Part shown: piece after piece, positions 55,048-63,924 of the stretch
Position numbering within the stretch: position 1 is the stretch's first letter
How the letters are laid out: each line of letters opens with the position of its first letter
Assembly (NCBI RefSeq): GCF_947504105.1
Contig: NZ_CANNGP010000017.1
Location: 19,541-83,540, forward strand
Reading direction: 5' to 3'
Source: an uncultured Tateyamaria sp.
GTDB taxonomy: Bacteria; Pseudomonadota; Alphaproteobacteria; Rhodobacterales; Rhodobacteraceae
DNA length: 64,000 bases
Notes under the pieces: generated by a model
What the model was told of the DNA's origin: nothing
Seen by the model: only the letters and a program-made list of their open reading frames with translations
The model's database searches: none
Position numbers and translations under genes: made by a program

Positions 55048-56139
55048 ATGAAACGCCCCTTGTTCATTGGCTCCGAGATTTATCGCGGATCGTCCTACGG
55101 GTCGTGGCACCCCTTGCGGGTGCCGCGGGTGTCCACGGTCATTGACCTGAGCCGCGCGATGGGGTGGTTGCCAAACGAAGCCTATGTTCCCAGCCCACGT
55201 GCCAAGCCAAACGCACTGACCATCTGGCACACACAGGCGTACCTGTCGGCCTTGCACGCGGCCGAAACAGCGCAGCATGTGAGTGATGACGTAAGAATCC
55301 GGCACGGTTTGGGTACGTCCAACAACCCGGTCTTTCCCGAGATGTACCGCCGTCCTGCCACGGCAGCGGGGGGATCGCTGTTGGCAGGTGAACTGCTTCG
55401 TGATGGAGGAATTGTCTATCACCCAGCGGGCGGCACACATCACGCGATGCCGGATCGGGCCGGGGGGTTCTGCTATCTCAATGATCCGGTGCTTGCGATC
55501 CTTGCCCTGCAGCGGAACGGGGCTGCGCGTATCGCCTATGTGGATATTGACGCACACCACCCGGATGGGGTCGAGGTCGCCTTTGGCGATGACCCGGATG
55601 TGCTGATGATCTCGGTGCATGAGGATGGGTTGTGGCCGCGTACAGGCGCGCTTGGAGCGATGGATAGCTTGGTCAACGTACCTGTTCCACGAGATCTCAA
55701 CGATGACGAAATGGCCTTGATCCGGGATCAGGTCATCTTGCCCCGTGTTGAGGCATTTCGACCGGACGCCATCGTCATTCAATGTGGCGCCGACGGGGTC
55801 GAGGAAGACCCCCAAGCGCATTTGTCCCTGTCCAACAACGCACATTGGGCCATTGTGCGCGATCTCATGGACCTCGCCCCGCGGCTGTTGGTGCTGGGCG
55901 GCGGTGGCTACAACCCTTGGTCCGTGGGACGTCTGTGGACTGGCGTTTGGGCCACGTTGAACGGGTACGACATTCCCGACCGCGTCACCCCCGACGGCGA
56001 GGACGTGCTGCGTGGATTACGCTTTGATGGCAACCGGCGCGGCAAAAACCCACCAGAGCAATGGTTTACGTCGCTACAAGACACCCCCCGCAACGGCCCG
56101 ATCCGGGAAGAGGTGCGACACCGTCTCGCGCAACTCTGA
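55048..56139 (+). CDS. Histone-deacetylase-superfamily protein (AcuC-like)
   Basis: A 363-residue zinc amidohydrolase-type protein. Catalytic histidines in GGTHHAMPDRAGGFCYLND, and zinc ligands in DIDAHHPDGVE and the GADGVEEDP loop. The usual HHGDG and GADxHxxDP are altered (HHPDG, GADGVEEDP), so activity should not be assumed. AcuC-type and acetylpolyamine amidohydrolases are the nearest families. It follows the quinone reductase by 38 bases. Confidence 0.85.
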   Translation: MKRPLFIGSEIYRGSSYGSWHPLRVPRVSTVIDLSRAMGWLPNEAYVPSPRAKPNALTIWHTQAYLSALHAAETAQHVSDDVRIRHGLGTSNNPVFPEMYRRPATAAGGSLLAGELLRDGGIVYHPAGGTHHAMPDRAGGFCYLNDPVLAILALQRNGAARIAYVDIDAHHPDGVEVAFGDDPDVLMISVHEDGLWPRTGALGAMDSLVNVPVPRDLNDDEMALIRDQVILPRVEAFRPDAIVIQCGADGVEEDPQAHLSLSNNAHWAIVRDLMDLAPRLLVLGGGGYNPWSVGRLWTGVWATLNGYDIPDRVTPDGEDVLRGLRFDGNRRGKNPPEQWFTSLQDTPRNGPIREEVRHRLAQL

Positions 56140-56185
56140 TCCCCATTCACTTTGCCAGATAAACTTCGGGGGGAGGCCGCAGGCC

Positions 56186-56201
56186 GGGGGGCTGGCCCCC
56201 C
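56186..56201. terminator. Hairpin between convergent genes
   Basis: GGGGGGC-TG-GCCCCCC between the deacetylase-like and cupin genes. A G/C-rich hairpin without a clear T-run; possible bidirectional stop. Confidence 0.4.
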
Positions 56202-56207
56202 TTCGAC

Positions 56208-56603
56208 CTATCCGCCGTAATCCGCGTCGCTTACCTGTTCCAGCCATGTGGCGGCCGACCCGTCCAGCGCCTCTTGCATAGCGATATGGGTCATCGCGGT
56301 GTCCGGCGCTGCACCATGCCAATGCTCGGCATCTGCAGGAATCCAAACCGTGTCACCCGGGCGGATTTCTTGCGGTGTCTCGCCCCGCATACAGATCAAC
56401 CCGGCCCCTTGGGTCACATGAAGCGTCTGGCCCAGCGGATGCGTGTGCCATGCCGTCCGGGCTCCCGGTGCGAAATGTACGGTAAGCGCACGTAGCCGCG
56501 CCGGCGCTTCGGCCGAGATGATCGGATCCTGCCACACGTCGCCGGTGAAGTAGTCCGGGTTCGCCCGCTGGCTTGGGCGGCTGCCCGCCTTGTGCAGAAT
56601 CAT
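56208..56603 (-). CDS. Cupin-domain protein (carboxymuconolactone-decarboxylase-associated type)
   Basis: A 131-residue cupin. Metal-binding motif 1 is in WHTHPLGQTLHVTQGAG and motif 2 in GDTVWIPADAEHWHG. The start at 56603 overlaps the stop of the binding-protein gene, so both are one transcript. Such cupins often modify or sense small acids. Confidence 0.85.
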   Translation of the reverse strand: MILHKAGSRPSQRANPDYFTGDVWQDPIISAEAPARLRALTVHFAPGARTAWHTHPLGQTLHVTQGAGLICMRGETPQEIRPGDTVWIPADAEHWHGAAPDTAMTHIAMQEALDGSAATWLEQVSDADYGG

Positions 56604-58072
56604 TCCGTCCAACTCACACCGGTGAGGTCCGTGGCCTGCGTGGGCAGATTTGCCCAAAGGCCCTGTACCTCCGCCTTGGCGATCGACAGCTGTGCCAGTT
56701 GGAACAGGTAGCCGTTGACCGCATCATTCGCGATCATCTCTTGCGCCTTGGCCATCAGATTGGTCCGCTTATCGGGGTCCGTGGTGCTGTTCAGCGTACT
56801 GATCAACTCCTGAAACGCCGGATTATCGTACTGGAAGTAATAGTCGGGATTGGCATAGATGCCGATGTCCATCGGCTCGGTATGGCTGACGATGGTCAGG
56901 CCAAAACTCTTGCCCCTGAATACTGTTTCCAGCCATTGCGCCCATTCGACATTGATGATTTCGGCCTTGATCCCAACCTCGGCCAGTTGCGCGGCGATAA
57001 TCTCCCCCCCGCGACGCGCATAAGAGGGCGGCGGCAGATGCAACGTGGTTTCAAACCCGCCTTCCATCCCGGCCTCGGCCAGAAGGGCGCGAGCTTTTTC
57101 GGGGTCAAAGGCAGACCCACTGGTCAGATCGACGTAAGCGGGATTGTGCGGCGCAAAGTGTGTCCCGATCGGGGTGCCATAGCCGAACATTGCCCCGTCG
57201 ATAATGGCTTGGCGGTCGATAGCGTGTGCCACGGCCTGCCGCACGCGAAGATCGTCAAAGGGGGCCTGCGCATTGTTGGTGGACAGGATCGTCTCGCCTT
57301 CGGTCGAACCGACAAGCACCTGAAAGCGCGGGTCGGCTTCGAATTGCGGCAGATTTTCTGGCGCCGGGAAGCCGGTGAACACATCCACATCCTCGGCCAT
57401 CACGGCAGCAAAGGCGGCCGTTGGGTCAGAGATGAATTTGAATGTGGCCTCGGTCAGCGCGGGTGCGTCGCCCCAATACCCGTCATATTGGCTGATGCGG
57501 ATGCTGTCGCCTTGCGTCCAACTGTCGAACTTGAACGGGCCAGTGCCCACGGGCTGTTGTTTGATGTTCTCGATGCTTTCCGGGGCCACGATTACCGCAT
57601 CGCCCCAGGCGAGGTTGAAAAGCAGGTTGCCGTTCGGCTCGCTCAGGGTCATGCGCACGGTTTGCGGGTCGACCACTTCGACCGAGGCAATTGCCGCATA
57701 AAGCGCTTTTTGCGCATTGGCACTGTCTTCGGCAAGGATACGATCAAAGGTGAATTTCACATCTTCGGCGTCCATGCCGGTACCGTCGTGAAAGATGACA
57801 CCGTCGCGCAGCGTAAAGGTGTATGTCAGCCCGTCATCCGAGATTTCCCAGCTTGCCGCCAGACCCGGCACAACCGACCCGTCTCCCATGAAGCGGGTCA
57901 GCCCCTCGAACACGTTGGAATACAGCACCTGGTCGATGGCCCCCGCTGCGGCTGAGGTAGGATCAAGGTGCGGGGGTTCCAATTGCATGGCCACGGTGAT
58001 GTCAGTTTTTGCCCAGGCCCCCGTCGCAGCAAGGGCGATGGCAGCGGTGGTCATCATCAGTCGGTTGAACAT
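56600..58072 (-). CDS. ABC transporter substrate-binding protein (family 5)
   Basis: A periplasmic solute-binding protein of 490 residues in the peptide/nickel/opine family. Sec signal (about 1-22, ending ATGAWA). LDPTSAAAGAIDQVLYSNVFEGLTR is the family start, and TYTFTLRDGVIFHDG the core motif. It is the probable binding protein for the permease-ATPase set at 50.4-53.7 kb, although three genes separate them. The start is the ATG at 58072. Confidence 0.9.
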   Translation of the reverse strand: MFNRLMMTTAAIALAATGAWAKTDITVAMQLEPPHLDPTSAAAGAIDQVLYSNVFEGLTRFMGDGSVVPGLAASWEISDDGLTYTFTLRDGVIFHDGTGMDAEDVKFTFDRILAEDSANAQKALYAAIASVEVVDPQTVRMTLSEPNGNLLFNLAWGDAVIVAPESIENIKQQPVGTGPFKFDSWTQGDSIRISQYDGYWGDAPALTEATFKFISDPTAAFAAVMAEDVDVFTGFPAPENLPQFEADPRFQVLVGSTEGETILSTNNAQAPFDDLRVRQAVAHAIDRQAIIDGAMFGYGTPIGTHFAPHNPAYVDLTSGSAFDPEKARALLAEAGMEGGFETTLHLPPPSYARRGGEIIAAQLAEVGIKAEIINVEWAQWLETVFRGKSFGLTIVSHTEPMDIGIYANPDYYFQYDNPAFQELISTLNSTTDPDKRTNLMAKAQEMIANDAVNGYLFQLAQLSIAKAEVQGLWANLPTQATDLTGVSWTE

Positions 58073-58252
58073 GGCGGTCTCCCCATCGGTGCGTTTCCCA
58101 CAGCTTTCCCGCAAACCGGGCACCGTGCAAGCCTTCTGTGCCTTTGACCCGTTTCTTGCGGGTTACGCAGCAGCGCCGACGCGTGCGCAGGAAACGGGTC
58201 GGCGCAGGGCGTAGAGCGGGCGCATGAAAACAGATCTCCGAAAGGCAAAAAC

Positions 58253-59008
58253 ATGCGACTGAAAGACAAAACGATCATAGTCACCGGCGCGAGCAGCGGG
58301 ATCGGTGCGGCGGCGGCCCGGCTGTTTGCGCAAGAAGGCGCAAACGTGGTTCTGGGTGCCCGACGGGTCGACAAGTTGCAGGAAATCGCAGGCGAGATCG
58401 AAGCCGCAGGCGGGCACGCTGCCTATGCTGCCGGAGACGTGGGTGATCCATCTGTTGCCAAGGCACTTGTCGATACGGCGATAGCGCAATTTGGCGGTCT
58501 GGATGGTGCCTTCAACAACGCCGGTATGGTGGGTGACATGGGTCCGGTCACCGACATGACGGATCAGACATGGTCCGATGTCATCCAGACCAATCTGACA
58601 AGTGCATTCCTGTCGGCCCGCGCCCAGATTCCCGCGCTGATCAAGCGGGGCGGGGGTGCCTTGGTGTTCACGGGATCATTTGTCGGTGTCAGCAACGGCG
58701 GAATGCCCGGCATGGGGGCCTATGCCGCGTCCAAGGCCGGGTTGATGGGCCTTGTCCAATCACTGGCCATTGACTGGGCCGGGCATGGCATTCGGGTAAA
58801 CGCCGTATTGCCCGGTGGTACGCGCACAGCCATGGCAGGTGACGACCCTGACACCATCGACTTCGTAGCGGGATTGCACCCGATGAAACGGCTGGCGGAC
58901 CCCGAGGAAATTGCGCGCGCTGCCCTGTTCCTGCTGTCGGATGACGCATCCTTTGTCACTGGCGCACCCCTGATTGCAGACGGGGGCATGTCCGTGCGTA
59001 TGCTGTGA
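58253..59008 (+). CDS. Short-chain dehydrogenase/reductase 3
   Basis: Classical SDR of 251 residues. TGxxxGxG motif GASSGIGAAAARLF, NNAGM, catalytic FTGSFVG and YAASK. Substrate unknown. It is divergent from the binding-protein gene, with a gap of 180 bp, and precedes panB. Confidence 0.9.
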   Translation: MRLKDKTIIVTGASSGIGAAAARLFAQEGANVVLGARRVDKLQEIAGEIEAAGGHAAYAAGDVGDPSVAKALVDTAIAQFGGLDGAFNNAGMVGDMGPVTDMTDQTWSDVIQTNLTSAFLSARAQIPALIKRGGGALVFTGSFVGVSNGGMPGMGAYAASKAGLMGLVQSLAIDWAGHGIRVNAVLPGGTRTAMAGDDPDTIDFVAGLHPMKRLADPEEIARAALFLLSDDASFVTGAPLIADGGMSVRML

Positions 59009-59086
59009 CGTCACGGCCCGGGGTGGTGACATTGCGGCCCCGGGCCTGCTATGGGCGCGCAACGACATTATGCGAAGGACATGGAC

Positions 59087-59920
59087 ATGAGCGCCACAGC
59101 CCGCAAATCCGCCCCCTTGCCCGACGATATCCGGGCCATGAAAGGGGGCACGCCGATTGTCAGCCTCACGGCCTACACCACCCCCATGGCACAGATGATG
59201 GACACCCATTGCGACTTTGTCCTTGTGGGTGACAGCGTGGGCATGGTGCTGCATGGGCTGCCCTCGACCCTTGGCGTGACGATGGACATGATGGTGATGC
59301 ACGGGAAGGCAGTCGCCCGCGGGCTAACATCCGCCATGATGGTGATCGACATGCCCTTCGGCAGCTACGAGGAAGGGCCCGAGCAAGCGTTCCGCAACGC
59401 GGCGCGGTTGATGTCAGAGACGAACGCAGGCGCGGTGAAGCTGGAAGGCGGCGTGGCGATGGCGGATACCATTGCGTTCCTTGTGGCACGCGGCATTCCG
59501 GTCATGGCCCATATCGGCCTGACGCCCCAATCGATCAACACGCTGGGCGGCTACAAGGTGCAGGGCCGGGGCGATGCGGCTGCAACCCTGATTGCCGATG
59601 CCAAGGCCGTGGCAGACGCGGGGGCATTTGCCGTCGTGCTTGAGAAGGTGCCGGAAACCCTCGCCAATCAGATCACCGAAGCCGTTGATATCCCCACAAT
59701 CGGGATCGGCGCGTCGGCCGGATGCGATGGGCAAATCCTGGTTGTCGATGACATGCTGGGCCTCTTCACCGCCTTCAAAGCCAAGTTCGTGAAACGCTAT
59801 GCCGAATTGGGTGTGGACGGTGAAACAGCCATCGCAGCCTACGCCGAGGATGTGCGTGCGCGCCGCTTCCCCGGACCCGAACACGTGTTTGGTGACGCAG
59901 TGCCCGGAGCCAAGACATGA
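59087..59920 (+). CDS. panB: 3-methyl-2-oxobutanoate hydroxymethyltransferase
   Basis: PanB of 277 residues, first step of pantothenate synthesis, transferring a hydroxymethyl group from methylene-THF to ketoisovalerate. Mg-binding and catalytic region [13 protein letters not shown], and [15 protein letters not shown]. The ATG at 59087 has AAGGA seven bases upstream; 59081 and 59051 are in-frame alternatives. The stop overlaps panC. Confidence 0.95.
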   Translation: MSATARKSAPLPDDIRAMKGGTPIVSLTAYTTPMAQMMDTHCDFVLVGDSVGMVLHGLPSTLGVTMDMMVMHGKAVARGLTSAMMVIDMPFGSYEEGPEQAFRNAARLMSETNAGAVKLEGGVAMADTIAFLVARGIPVMAHIGLTPQSINTLGGYKVQGRGDAAATLIADAKAVADAGAFAVVLEKVPETLANQITEAVDIPTIGIGASAGCDGQILVVDDMLGLFTAFKAKFVKRYAELGVDGETAIAAYAEDVRARRFPGPEHVFGDAVPGAKT

Positions 59921-60777
59921 CCGCACCAATCGTGCGCACCCTGGCCGAGCTGCGCGAGATGACACGGAGTTGGCAACGCGCTGGCGAAACCATCGGCGTT
60001 GTGCCGACAATGGGCGCGCTGCATGACGGCCACCTGAGCCTCGTGGCGCGGTCCAAAGAGATGTCGGATCGGGTGATCGTGACGATCTTTGTGAACCCCA
60101 AGCAGTTCAACAACCCAGAAGACCTTGAGAACTATCCGCGCACCGAACACGAGGATGCGCGCAAGCTGGAACGCTTTGCCGTCGACGCGATTTATGTCCC
60201 TGACGGGCCGCAAATGTACCCGGACGGGTTTGCCACGAATATCAGCGTGGATGGTCTGACCAACGTGCTGTGCGGCGCGCACCGACCCGGGCACTTTGAC
60301 GGGGTCGCAACGGTGGTGACCAAGCTGTTCACCCAGACATCTGCCGATCTGGCGTTCTTTGGCGAAAAGGACTTCCAGCAATTGCAGGTGGTGCGGCGGT
60401 TGGCGCGCGATCTGGATCTGGGGGTCGAGGTGGTAGGTTGCCCGACCATTCGCGAGATCGACGGGCTGGCCATGTCATCCCGCAACCTGCTCTTGTCCGA
60501 TCAGGCCCGCAGCCGGGCCGCGGCGCTGAACGACGTCATGGAAGAGATGGCCGAGACATTGGGACAGGGCGCACGGATTGCTGATCTGTTGCCCGACGCG
60601 AAGGCGCGGCTGGCAGCGGCCGGGTTCGGTGAGATCGACTATCTTGAGATGCGCACCAATGACACGCTCACCATGATCGAGCAGGCCAGCCAACCCGCGC
60701 GGCTGTTTGCTGCTGCGTGGATGGCCGGTGTCCGTTTGATCGACAACATAGATGTGCCGGTGATCGCCAAACTCTAA
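59917..60777 (+). CDS. panC: Pantothenate synthetase
   Basis: PanC of 286 residues, joining pantoate and beta-alanine with ATP. HIGH-like motif [31 protein letters not shown], and the KMSKS-like AMSSRN. It overlaps panB by 4 bases. The stop abuts the stop of the convergent Doc gene with no gap. Confidence 0.96.
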   Translation: MTAPIVRTLAELREMTRSWQRAGETIGVVPTMGALHDGHLSLVARSKEMSDRVIVTIFVNPKQFNNPEDLENYPRTEHEDARKLERFAVDAIYVPDGPQMYPDGFATNISVDGLTNVLCGAHRPGHFDGVATVVTKLFTQTSADLAFFGEKDFQQLQVVRRLARDLDLGVEVVGCPTIREIDGLAMSSRNLLLSDQARSRAAALNDVMEEMAETLGQGARIADLLPDAKARLAAAGFGEIDYLEMRTNDTLTMIEQASQPARLFAAAWMAGVRLIDNIDVPVIAKL

Positions 60778-61245
60778 CTAGTCATCGAGCTTGGACAGCC
60801 GCGCGCGAAACCAGGTTTCGAGCGCGGTTTGCGACATGGCCCCTGTCACCACGTCGACCACCACGTCATCGATCCTGTCTCCGGCGTGGATGGCAAGGTC
60901 GTAGCCGCTGTTGAGGCACAGCACCTCCGTCGTCAGCCAAGCTGTTCGCTTGTTCGCATCATTGAAGCCATGGGACGTTGCCAAGCCATGCAGCAGGGCA
61001 GCGGCCTTCTTGTGAATAGGCAGGTGATAGCCGTGATAGGGGCGGCCAATCGCACCAAGGATGCTGTCGAGATTGCAGATACCCTGCAACCCGCCGAACG
61101 CCTCAAGCGATTGCTCATGGGCCTCAAGAACGTCGCCAAGCTTGACGCGATAGTGCCGCTTACCGATTGGCGAGCCGCTGCAGGGCGTCCCTGTTCTTGC
61201 TGATTGAACTGCGCACAACCTTGGGGGTCTTCTTGCCCGAGGCAT
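60778..61245 (-). CDS. doc: Doc-type (Fic-fold) toxin, start uncertain
   Basis: A Fic-domain protein of the death-on-curing type. HGFNDANKRTAW is the catalytic HxFxxxNKR loop; GDVLEAHEQSLEAFGG is the Doc N-terminal helix. Doc kinases block EF-Tu when not held by the antitoxin. Homology starts near 61160, right after the antitoxin frame. The only in-frame starts are upstream (ATG 61245, TTG 61218, ATG 61308) and overlap that frame. The 61245 coordinate is provisional. Confidence 0.75.
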   Translation of the reverse strand: MPRARRPPRLCAVQSARTGTPCSGSPIGKRHYRVKLGDVLEAHEQSLEAFGGLQGICNLDSILGAIGRPYHGYHLPIHKKAAALLHGLATSHGFNDANKRTAWLTTEVLCLNSGYDLAIHAGDRIDDVVVDVVTGAMSQTALETWFRARLSKLDD

Positions 61246-61334
61246 GCTCGGATGTGTCGCCACCTTCCTTGCGGACGGTGAACTTTCCGGCGTTTGCACT
61301 GCGGGCAACGGTTGCGCTGTTTGTCTTGGTCATA
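61160..61334 (-). pseudogene. Probable antitoxin of the Doc pair, frameshifted
   Basis: Upstream of doc, a Lys/Arg-rich frame ending ISKNRDALQRLANR stops just before the doc homology. It has no start codon of its own. It joins to the ATG at 61334 if one A is removed from the AAAA run just after MTKT, which would give a 57-residue protein. This is my reconstruction; a sequencing error is possible. Confidence 0.45.
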
Positions 61335-61427
61335 TCTGCCAGTGTCCTTCTGCATCAGAAAATGCACATCCGCCGACAACATATCAAGGGATCATGAACC
61401 GGACGTAACCCGCAGCCACGGCTTGGC

Positions 61428-62696
61428 TTACGGCAAGAGCAGGGTTTCGAGCGCGTGACCCATCACTTTGGCACTGTCGAGCATATCGGTGATCCCGACC
61501 CATTCATCGGGCTTGTGGGCCAGTTCCAATTCGCCCGGACCATAGGCGATGCAATTGCGCAGCTTGCCGATCCGGTCGATATGCTTTTGGTCGTAAGACC
61601 CGGGGGAGGCGACATATGTGGGTTCAACCCCCAGTACGCTTTCAATGGCGGCATGGACTGTTTCGACCACCGGTGCCGACTTGTCCGTCATGGATGGCAA
61701 GACCACGTTCAACTCGCGCATTTCGTATTCAAACCGGTCTCGTGAGGCTTTCAGTCCTTCAAGCAGCTCAACCACTTCACCGCGCACCTGTTCCACGTTT
61801 TCTTCGACCAGAAAGCGACGGTCGATCACGATGCGGCAGCTGTCCGGCACACAGTGGGCGGGAAGGCCATCATAGTCTTCGGCCTGTTCGGGCTGGCCGC
61901 CATGGATGGAATTGATGTTCATCGTGGATTGCCGCGCACCATCCGGCACGACAGGCATTTCGGTGTGGCGCGCCGCCATGGCCGGGTAAAGATCAGTTTC
62001 GAACTTGTCCAGCACGGCCCCCATGTGCCGCACCGCGCAATCACCAAGAAATGGCATGGAGCCATGGGCAATCTCGCCCTTCGTCTCGATCTCGGCCCAC
62101 CAGCCGCCGCGATGACCCAGGCAGATGCGGTCCTTGTTCAGAGGTTCGGGGATGATGACATGCTGGACGCGTTCCGGCGCAAAAAGGCCCTTTTCAGCAA
62201 GGTAGGCGACACCACCATACCCACCCGACTCCTCGTCCGCCGTGGCGCTGATTTCAATCGCACCGGCGTAGTCGGGGTGTTCTTCGATAAACGCCTCCGC
62301 CGCGATGATCGAGGCGGCCAACCCGCCCTTCATGTCACAGGCACCTCGACCATAAATCTTGTCGCCCTCAACTTCTGCCCCGAACGGATCGCGGGTCCAT
62401 CCGTGGCCCACCTCGACCACATCGTGGTGGCTGTTGAAATGCACACATTCCCCGGCACGTGTCCCTTCGCACCGCGCCACCACGTTCCAGCGCGGATAGG
62501 TGTCGCTGTCGCCCGGTGTGCCGTGGGCGCGGATCATCTGCACCTCGAACCCGTGCCCCTTCAGCCGATCCCCGACCAATGCGCAGATGTCGTGATAACG
62601 CCGCCCCGGCGGGTTCAGCGTGGGAATGCGGATCAAATCCTGTGTCAGCGCGATCAAAGCGTCGCGGTGACCGTCGATGCGAGCGGAAAGGGTCAT
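61428..62696 (-). CDS. ArgE/DapE-family M20 deacylase
   Basis: A 422-residue metallopeptidase of the acetylornithine deacetylase/succinyl-DAP desuccinylase family. Metal ligands are in FNSHHDVVEVG, GRGACDMKGG and TADEESGG. It resembles the ArgE/DapE-related deacylases of catabolic clusters more than housekeeping DapE; it could hydrolyse an N-acyl amino acid brought in by the nearby transporter. Confidence 0.88.
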   Translation of the reverse strand: MTLSARIDGHRDALIALTQDLIRIPTLNPPGRRYHDICALVGDRLKGHGFEVQMIRAHGTPGDSDTYPRWNVVARCEGTRAGECVHFNSHHDVVEVGHGWTRDPFGAEVEGDKIYGRGACDMKGGLAASIIAAEAFIEEHPDYAGAIEISATADEESGGYGGVAYLAEKGLFAPERVQHVIIPEPLNKDRICLGHRGGWWAEIETKGEIAHGSMPFLGDCAVRHMGAVLDKFETDLYPAMAARHTEMPVVPDGARQSTMNINSIHGGQPEQAEDYDGLPAHCVPDSCRIVIDRRFLVEENVEQVRGEVVELLEGLKASRDRFEYEMRELNVVLPSMTDKSAPVVETVHAAIESVLGVEPTYVASPGSYDQKHIDRIGKLRNCIAYGPGELELAHKPDEWVGITDMLDSAKVMGHALETLLLP

Positions 62697-62764
62697 GGCC
62701 CGAGTGTTGAGCCGCAGACATCAAATGGCAAGGGACGTCCCAGCTCAACCCGGCCCTTCGGGGA

Positions 62765-62784
62765 GGATTTTTTGAAACAGGGAA
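62765..62784 (-). repeat. TTCCCTGTTTC-A-tract repeat, copy 3
   Basis: Minus-strand TTCCCTGTTTCAAAAAATCC, identical to copy 2 over 20 bp. It lies in the 91-bp gap between the metallo-beta-lactamase-fold gene and the ArgE/DapE gene. Confidence 0.7.
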
Positions 62785-62787
62785 GTG

Positions 62788-63663
62788 TCAGAGTTTGCCC
62801 AATGGGACCTTGAGCGCCATGTCCCCTTCGTTATCACGCGGAATTTCACCGGCACGCATGTTCACCTGCAGCGCGGGAATGATCAGGCTTGGCATCGCGA
62901 GCTGTTTGTCCCGTTCCGTGCGGAACTTGATGAAATCCTCGCGCGTTTTGCCACCGCCCACATGGATGTTCTTTTCGCGCTCTTCCGCGACGGTCGTCTC
63001 CCACGCGACCGCACGCCCGCCGGGGCCGTAATCGTGGCAGATGAACAAGCGCATGGCATCGGGCAGGGCCAGAACGCGCATGATACTGTCGTAGAGCTGC
63101 CCGGCATCTCCACCCGGAAAATCCGCGCGGGCCGAGCCACCGTCAGGCATGAACAGCGTATCGCCGACAAAGGCAGCATCCCCCATCACATGCACCATGC
63201 AGGCCGGGGTATGGCCGGGTGTATGGATGGCAAAACAGGTCATCGCGCCGACAATGTAAGTATCAGCATCTTCGAACAGCGCATCGAATTGCGATCCATC
63301 GCGTTGGAATTCCGTACCTTCGTTGAACACCTTGCCAAAGGTGTCCTGCACATCGGTGATCTTGGCACCGATGCCGATCTTGCCGCCCAATGCCTGCTGG
63401 ATGTAAGGCGCGCCCGACAGGTGGTCGGCATGGACATGGGTTTCGATGATCCAATCGAGCCGCAAACCCTGCGCCCTAATGTACGCTATAATCTTGTCCG
63501 CACCGTCAAAATTCAGCGCACCGGCCGCATAGTCGATGTCCATCACCGCATCAATCACAGCACAGGCCGGACCGTTCGGTTCCTGAACAATGTAGGATAT
63601 GGTGTTGGACCGCTCGTCAAAGAACGGAGTCACGGTCGGATGGCACGTCATGTCAGGGGTCAT
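62788..63663 (-). CDS. Metallo-beta-lactamase-fold protein, persulfide dioxygenase/Blh-like
   Basis: A 291-residue MBL-fold enzyme. Metal motif THVHADHLSG, then IHTPGHTPACMVH and GDTLFMPDGGSARADFPGG, as in ETHE1-type persulfide dioxygenases and bacterial Blh. Likely oxidises glutathione persulfide or related sulfur species. An ATG at 63651 is an alternative start. Confidence 0.87.
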   Translation of the reverse strand: MTPDMTCHPTVTPFFDERSNTISYIVQEPNGPACAVIDAVMDIDYAAGALNFDGADKIIAYIRAQGLRLDWIIETHVHADHLSGAPYIQQALGGKIGIGAKITDVQDTFGKVFNEGTEFQRDGSQFDALFEDADTYIVGAMTCFAIHTPGHTPACMVHVMGDAAFVGDTLFMPDGGSARADFPGGDAGQLYDSIMRVLALPDAMRLFICHDYGPGGRAVAWETTVAEEREKNIHVGGGKTREDFIKFRTERDKQLAMPSLIIPALQVNMRAGEIPRDNEGDMALKVPLGKL

Positions 63664-63822
63664 CGGATGTCCTCCTTCATTTTGCGCAAACTGTGCCAGT
63701 TAGGCCGCCGCCCGGCAAGGCTATCTATAATCTGGTAATGATGGTTATGTTAAATTATCTCGCGAAGGTGGACGTGCAACACCGGTTCGGGTCATGTGAC
63801 CGCATCACGGAAAGGATCACCC

Positions 63823-63924
63823 ATGGGCTTTGTCATACCGCCTCCGCCACAAGCCTCTGTCGTCGTCGCGGGATCAGACGACAGGTTCCCGGTGCGCCGC
63901 ATCTTTTGCGTCGGCCGCAACTAG
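63823..63924 (+). pseudogene. Fumarylacetoacetate hydrolase family, N-terminal fragment
   Basis: After an AAAGGA box, a 33-codon frame ([20 protein letters not shown], then [13 protein letters not shown]) matches the N-terminus of FAA-hydrolase/fumarylpyruvate hydrolase proteins, which normally continue CVGRNYAAHAREMG. Here a TAG follows GRN, and the next 76 bases to the window end do not continue the family in any frame. Either a stop mutation or an insertion truncates the gene at the TA. Confidence 0.65.

Noticed and set aside
56573..57955. 460-residue plus-strand open frame opposite the solute-binding protein gene
   Set aside because: Antisense shadow; the minus strand encodes a complete family 5 binding protein with signal peptide.
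61160..61382. Intact 149-residue minus-strand ORF starting at 61382
   Set aside because: Arg/Gln-rich frame crossing both antitoxin and toxin sequence in the wrong phase; the Doc motif lies in another frame.
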